In this document: positions 61,088 to 64,000 of the stretch, in pieces
Layout of the letters: each line of letters begins with the position of its first letter
Numbering within the stretch: position 1 is the first letter of the stretch
NCBI GenBank assembly: GCA_964625525.1
Contig: CAZVEE010000007.1
Span: 4,947-68,946, forward strand
Reading direction: 5' to 3'
DNA length: 64,000 nucleotides
Source: CAZVEE01 sp964625525
GTDB lineage: Bacteria; Pseudomonadota; Alphaproteobacteria; JAJFIK01
Notes under the pieces: model-generated
Told to the model about the DNA's origin: nothing
The model's input: the letters and a program-made list of their open reading frames with translations, nothing else
The model's database searches: none
Program-made: the position numbers and the translations under genes

Positions 61088-62401
61088 TCAGCGGCCCGGA
61101 TAGATGGGGAATTGACCGCACAGGTCTTTGACCTTGGCGGCCACGGCCGTCTCCACCGCGCCATTGCCCTCTGCGCCATTGCGCGCCAAACCGTCGAGCA
61201 CTTCGGCGATATAGGCGCCCACGCTCTGGAACTCCGACACGCCGAAGCCGCGTGTGGTCCCGGCAGGCGTGCCAAGGCGCACCCCGGACGTGACGGCGGG
61301 CTTTTCCGGATCAAAGGGAATGCCGTTTTTGTTGCACGTGATCCGGGCGCGATCGAGCGCCTCTTCCGCCACATTCCCCGTCACGCCCTTGGGGCGCAGA
61401 TCCACCAACATCACATGGGTATCCGTGCCGCCGGCTACCATATCAAGCCCCGCCTCTACCAAAGTCGCGGCCAAAGCCCGGGCGTTCTCAACGATGGTGC
61501 GCGCATAGACTTTGAAATCCGGTTGCAGCGCTTCACCAAAGGCCACGGCTTTCGCGGCAATCACATGCATGAGCGGGCCACCCTGAAGCCCTGGGAAAAC
61601 AGCGGAATTGAACTTCTTCCCCAGATCCTCGTCATTGGACAGGATCAGGCCCCCGCGTGGGCCCCGCAGTGTTTTGTGCGTGGTGGTCGTCACCACATGG
61701 GCGTGCTCCAGCGGGTTCGGGTGCGCGCCCCCGGCGACGAGCCCGGCAAAATGGGCCATGTCCACCTGGAAGTAAGCGCCAACACTGTCCGCGATCTCGC
61801 GGAAGCGCTTGAAGTCGATGATCCGGGGATAGGCGGAACCACCGGCCAGGATCAGCTTGGGCTTGTGCTCTTCAGCCAGGCGAGCCACTTCATCATAATC
61901 AATCAAGTGATCGTCTGCGCGCACGCCATATTGAACCGCGTTGAACCACTTGCCGGACAAGTTGGGCTTGGCGCCGTGGGTCAAATGACCACCGGCATCC
62001 AGGCTCATCCCAAGAATGGTGTCGCCCGGCTTGATCAGCGCCAGACACACGGCCTGGTTGGCCTGGGCGCCGGAATGGGGCTGCACATTGGCATAAGCGC
62101 AGGAAAACAACTGCTTCGCCCGGTCGATGGCGAGCGCTTCGGCCACGTCCACATATTCACAGCCGCCGTAATAGCGCCGGCCCGGATAGCCTTCGGCATA
62201 TTTGTTGGTCAGCACGCTGCCCTGCGCTTCAAGCACAGCCTGGCTGACAATGTTTTCCGACGCGATCAGTTCGATCTGATCCTGCTGGCGGCGCAGTTCG
62301 CCGGTGAGTGAGGCATACAGCTCCGGGTCACGCTCCGCCAGAGACTGGCCAAAAAACGCAGAAGACCCGACAAGAGAAGACTGGGGCGATGACAAGGACA
62401 T
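61088..62401 (-). CDS. glyA: Serine hydroxymethyltransferase
   Basis: A 437-residue PLP enzyme interconverting serine and glycine with tetrahydrofolate, the main one-carbon entry point. Seen: QIELIASENIVS (42-53), NKYAEGYPGRRYYGGCEYVD (66-85; landmark YAEGYPGRRYYGG), THGAKPNLSGKWF, VDMAHFAGLVAGG (213-225) and the PLP lysine Lys243 in TTTTHKTLRGPRGG. The ATG at 62401 has a perfect AAGGAGG Shine-Dalgarno; the frame is open 354 bp further but without family sequence. First gene of the cluster running to thiL. Confidence 0.97.
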   Translation of the reverse strand: MSLSSPQSSLVGSSAFFGQSLAERDPELYASLTGELRRQQDQIELIASENIVSQAVLEAQGSVLTNKYAEGYPGRRYYGGCEYVDVAEALAIDRAKQLFSCAYANVQPHSGAQANQAVCLALIKPGDTILGMSLDAGGHLTHGAKPNLSGKWFNAVQYGVRADDHLIDYDEVARLAEEHKPKLILAGGSAYPRIIDFKRFREIADSVGAYFQVDMAHFAGLVAGGAHPNPLEHAHVVTTTTHKTLRGPRGGLILSNDEDLGKKFNSAVFPGLQGGPLMHVIAAKAVAFGEALQPDFKVYARTIVENARALAATLVEAGLDMVAGGTDTHVMLVDLRPKGVTGNVAEEALDRARITCNKNGIPFDPEKPAVTSGVRLGTPAGTTRGFGVSEFQSVGAYIAEVLDGLARNGAEGNGAVETAVAAKVKDLCGQFPIYPGR

Positions 62402-62579
62402 GACGCGCCTCCTTGAACCTGTGTTGGCAAGAACCGTGTGACTGGGGGGCCGGAAAGAGAGGCACCCTACTCCAAGCCCGACACAAGATATAGGGCCTAG
62501 AACGCGCGTTGCGCCCATTTCGGCGCAAGCCCCGCCGCGGCCAAGGAGCGCGGCGGAGCGAAGATCATCAGGCGTGGCC

Positions 62580-63017
62580 TTAGCGCGAGGTCTGGAACCC
62601 GTCCACCGCCGCATCGACGGCGCGCTCGATGGCCTCGGGCTGGTCGTCATACGCCAGGTGGGGCGTGTCGTCCCAAACGACCTTGAGCGGCGTGGTAGCG
62701 GGGACCGCCGCTTCATGCCGGCGCGCGGCATTGGGCAGGAAACAATTGTCACCATGGATCATGAGCCAGGGCACAGTCAGGCGACGCGTGGCGGTGATGG
62801 ACTCATAGGCGAGCAGGTCCGCATCGCTCATGACGGCGTAGCGGTTCTCCCAGAGGCCGCGATCAGCCCAGGGCTGATACCACTCCCAAACGAAGTCGCC
62901 GGGCATGCCCACGGCCATGTCCGTTTGATCAACGGCATTGACGTAGTCGACTGTACCTGTGGCTTGGAATGTCTGTTTGGCGGCTTCGCCTCGGGCCTTG
63001 CGGGCGGCGAGACCGCT
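62580..63017 (-). pseudogene. 5'-truncated alpha/beta hydrolase
   Basis: The C-terminal 146 codons of an alpha/beta hydrolase. Read back from the stop: a last helix and the catalytic His region DDTPHLAYDDQPE, the acid-loop region VPWLMIHGDNCFLPNAARRHEAAVP, then DRGLWENRYAVMSDADLLAYESI and, above the first ATG, an in-frame stretch AARKARGEAAKQTFQATG followed by TVDYVNAVDQTDMAVGMP that also looks like family sequence. A TAG at 63018-63020 interrupts it, and no nucleophile elbow (G-x-S-x-G) or signal for the first half is present anywhere upstream. The ATG at 62918 could still yield a 112-residue fragment, but it would be inactive. Confidence 0.7.
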
Positions 63018-63456
63018 CTAGGCAGACCCTATCGGGCCAGCGCGCTGAACCCTTGAAGCCCCTTGCCATGTTTTTGAAGAATTCAGCGGGCCCGCTATGT
63101 CTTTTTCCTCGCGGCAGGCCGGACAAATGAAACCAGGTTATCAATAGTTATTCCAACGGTTACGGCAGGTCAGTGCCGGTTGTTAACCATGTTGCATGAC
63201 CGATCTGTCATAGAGACAATTTCGATACCATACATGCGACGGCCAACCTGCAGTATTCCAGCTCTTCATCGATCACAATAAGGGTGAATTTCAGGTCAAG
63301 ACACGCGCGTCGGTCTTTACTTGGCAAAAATGGATAGCGTTCACAAAAAAGTATGTCTTTGCTTTTATCTCCGTTTATCGATAATCAATCAGTAATGCAC
63401 TCCGATGAACAATGAATGCAGAGATCACCGCGACGGTGATGAAAAGAGGTGTTGCC
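63018..63456. other. AT-rich leader region of mucR
   Basis: About 440 bp without a gene and noticeably AT-richer than the window average, especially 63240-63420. It includes a CtrA half-site, a perfect palindrome TTATCGATAA (63375-63384) and many TpA steps. MucR/Ros proteins bind AT-rich DNA with TpA steps and commonly regulate their own promoter, so this is a likely autoregulatory region. In-frame ATGs at 63412 and 63439 lie inside it. Confidence 0.55.
63183..63190 (+). promoter_or_regulatory. CtrA half-site TTAACCAT
   Basis: Exact match to the TTAACCAT CtrA half-site, about 270 bp upstream of mucR. In Caulobacter, MucR and CtrA act in one regulatory module, so a link is plausible; eight bases can also occur by chance. 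Confidence 0.35.
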
Positions 63457-63927
63457 ATGATCCAACAGGTGGAAGAAATGCACGATATCGCCCAAGACCA
63501 AGACCTGTCTGCTGAAGAGGTACTACGGCTTGCAACCGATATCGTCGCCGCCTATGTGAGCCACAACCAAGTTCCGGCACAGGAAGTGCCGAACATGATT
63601 CGCAGTGTCCATGGTGTGTTGGGCAGCCTGCGGGAGGCGCCCCAGGAAGAACCGCAGGTGGCGCAGAAGCCGGCCGTGCCCGTGAAAAAGTCCGTGACGC
63701 CGGAATACATCATCTGTCTTGAAGACGGGAAGAAGCTCAAAATGCTGAAGCGCTATCTGCGCTCCAATTACGACATGAGCCCCGAAGAATACCGTGCCAA
63801 GTGGAACCTGCCGGCGGACTACCCAATGGTGGCGCCGAATTATGCAGCACAGCGCTCGGAATTCGCCAAGAAGATCGGCCTGGGCCGGGCGGGCCGGAAA
63901 ACTGCTCGTCCGGGTCGTCGCAAGTAA
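63457..63927 (+). CDS. mucR: MucR/Ros-family transcriptional regulator
   Basis: A 156-residue global regulator. Seen: an N-terminal helical oligomerisation part (LSAEEVLRLATDIVAAYVSHN, about 17-37), a Pro/Val/Lys linker and the Ros/MucR DNA-binding domain VTPEYIICLEDGKKLKMLKRYL...MSPEEYRAKW...DYPMVAPNYAAQRSEFAKKIGLG. Of the four Ros zinc ligands (C-x2-C-x9-H-x3-4-H) only Cys87 remains: the others are Asp90, Tyr100 and Asn104/Tyr105, so it probably folds without zinc, as some MucR homologues do. Ends in the usual G-R-x-G-R-K basic tail. The ATG at 63457 has AAGAGG upstream; ATGs at 63439 and 63412 are alternatives. In Caulobacter relatives MucR controls the G1-to-S programme with CtrA and SciP. 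Confidence 0.92.
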   Translation: MIQQVEEMHDIAQDQDLSAEEVLRLATDIVAAYVSHNQVPAQEVPNMIRSVHGVLGSLREAPQEEPQVAQKPAVPVKKSVTPEYIICLEDGKKLKMLKRYLRSNYDMSPEEYRAKWNLPADYPMVAPNYAAQRSEFAKKIGLGRAGRKTARPGRRK

Positions 63928-63946
63928 ACACCACGCGAGATCCTTG

Positions 63947-63981
63947 AAAAGCCCGGTGCGGATCATCCGCGCCGGGCTTTT
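63947..63981 (+). terminator. Intrinsic terminator after mucR
   Basis: Long stem AAAAGCCCGG-T-GCGGAT / ATCCGC-G-CCGGGCTTTT, ending in TTTT, 19 bp after the mucR stop. Confidence 0.92.
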
Positions 63982-64000
63982 GCGTTAAGCAGGCTCTAGG

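Noticed and set aside
1..64000. CRISPR arrays, insertion sequences or a prophage
   Set aside because: No regularly spaced direct repeats, transposase, integrase or phage structural genes were seen. The tandem repeats at 8.6 and 51.1 kb are short and contiguous, without spacers.

Overview
The window is GC-rich, densely coded DNA from an alphaproteobacterium, most likely a marine dimorphic lineage related to Caulobacterales/Maricaulales (Hyphomonadaceae-like). The reasons are the valS-popZ-tolC-pcm neighbourhood, a PopZ polar organiser, a MucR/Ros regulator, CtrA-type TTAA-N7-TTAA and TTAACCAT sites, a ChrR-type zinc anti-sigma factor, and an NDUFS4-like complex I subunit. No prophage, integrase, transposase or CRISPR array was seen; the window is chromosomal backbone with a few accessory islands.

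Layout. 1-7.8 kb (minus strand): Sel1-repeat protein, valS, popZ, tolC and a Pcm-like methyltransferase. 8.0-8.6 kb: tRNA-Cys, a candidate CtrA-controlled small RNA, tRNA-Asn. 8.7-14.0 kb: a membrane-anchored DUF1330-like protein, a membrane-anchored sulfatase, a secreted protein built of six repeats, and a lipoprotein. 14.2-24.2 kb: a photooxidative-stress island of two convergent operons. The plus-strand operon is CPD photolyase, FAD amine-oxidase-like protein, DUF1365, cyclopropane-fatty-acid-synthase-like protein and MFS transporter. The minus-strand operon is chrR, iron-sulfur (6-4) photolyase, SDR and a small membrane protein. Each operon starts with a TGATCC...CGTA promoter of the RpoE/ECF11 type, but no sigma factor gene is present. 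24.4-27.0 kb: cysK-like, sseA and a GNAT acetyltransferase. 27.0-31.1 kb: a complete aapJQMP-type amino-acid ABC transporter. 31.2-36.6 kb: metC, modABC, a free-standing biotin carrier and a PLP decarboxylase. 36.6-39.9 kb: an FAD-linked sugar-lactone oxidase and a secreted PDZ/alpha-beta hydrolase fusion. 40.0-45.9 kb: a complete RND efflux operon (outer-membrane lipoprotein, adaptor, pump). 45.9-49.2 kb: ppa, a PfkB sugar kinase and a HAD-trehalose-phosphatase fusion. 49.5-56.7 kb: RTX protein, tRNA-Arg, NDUFS4-like subunit, GH46-like cell-wall hydrolase, sugar transporter, tRNA-Pro and unknown membrane proteins. 56.8-62.4 kb (minus): the thiL-nusB-ribH-ribBA-ribE-nrdR-glyA cluster without ribD. 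The end holds a decayed hydrolase and mucR with an AT-rich leader.

How they work together. The photolyase island would repair UV damage and probably modify membrane lipids when singlet oxygen releases an RpoE-like sigma factor from ChrR. Several operons show 4-bp or longer stop/start overlaps (mod, aap, RND, rib), which implies coupled translation. Many starts were moved downstream of the longest open frame on the basis of a Shine-Dalgarno site, signal peptide or family length; each entry gives the reason.
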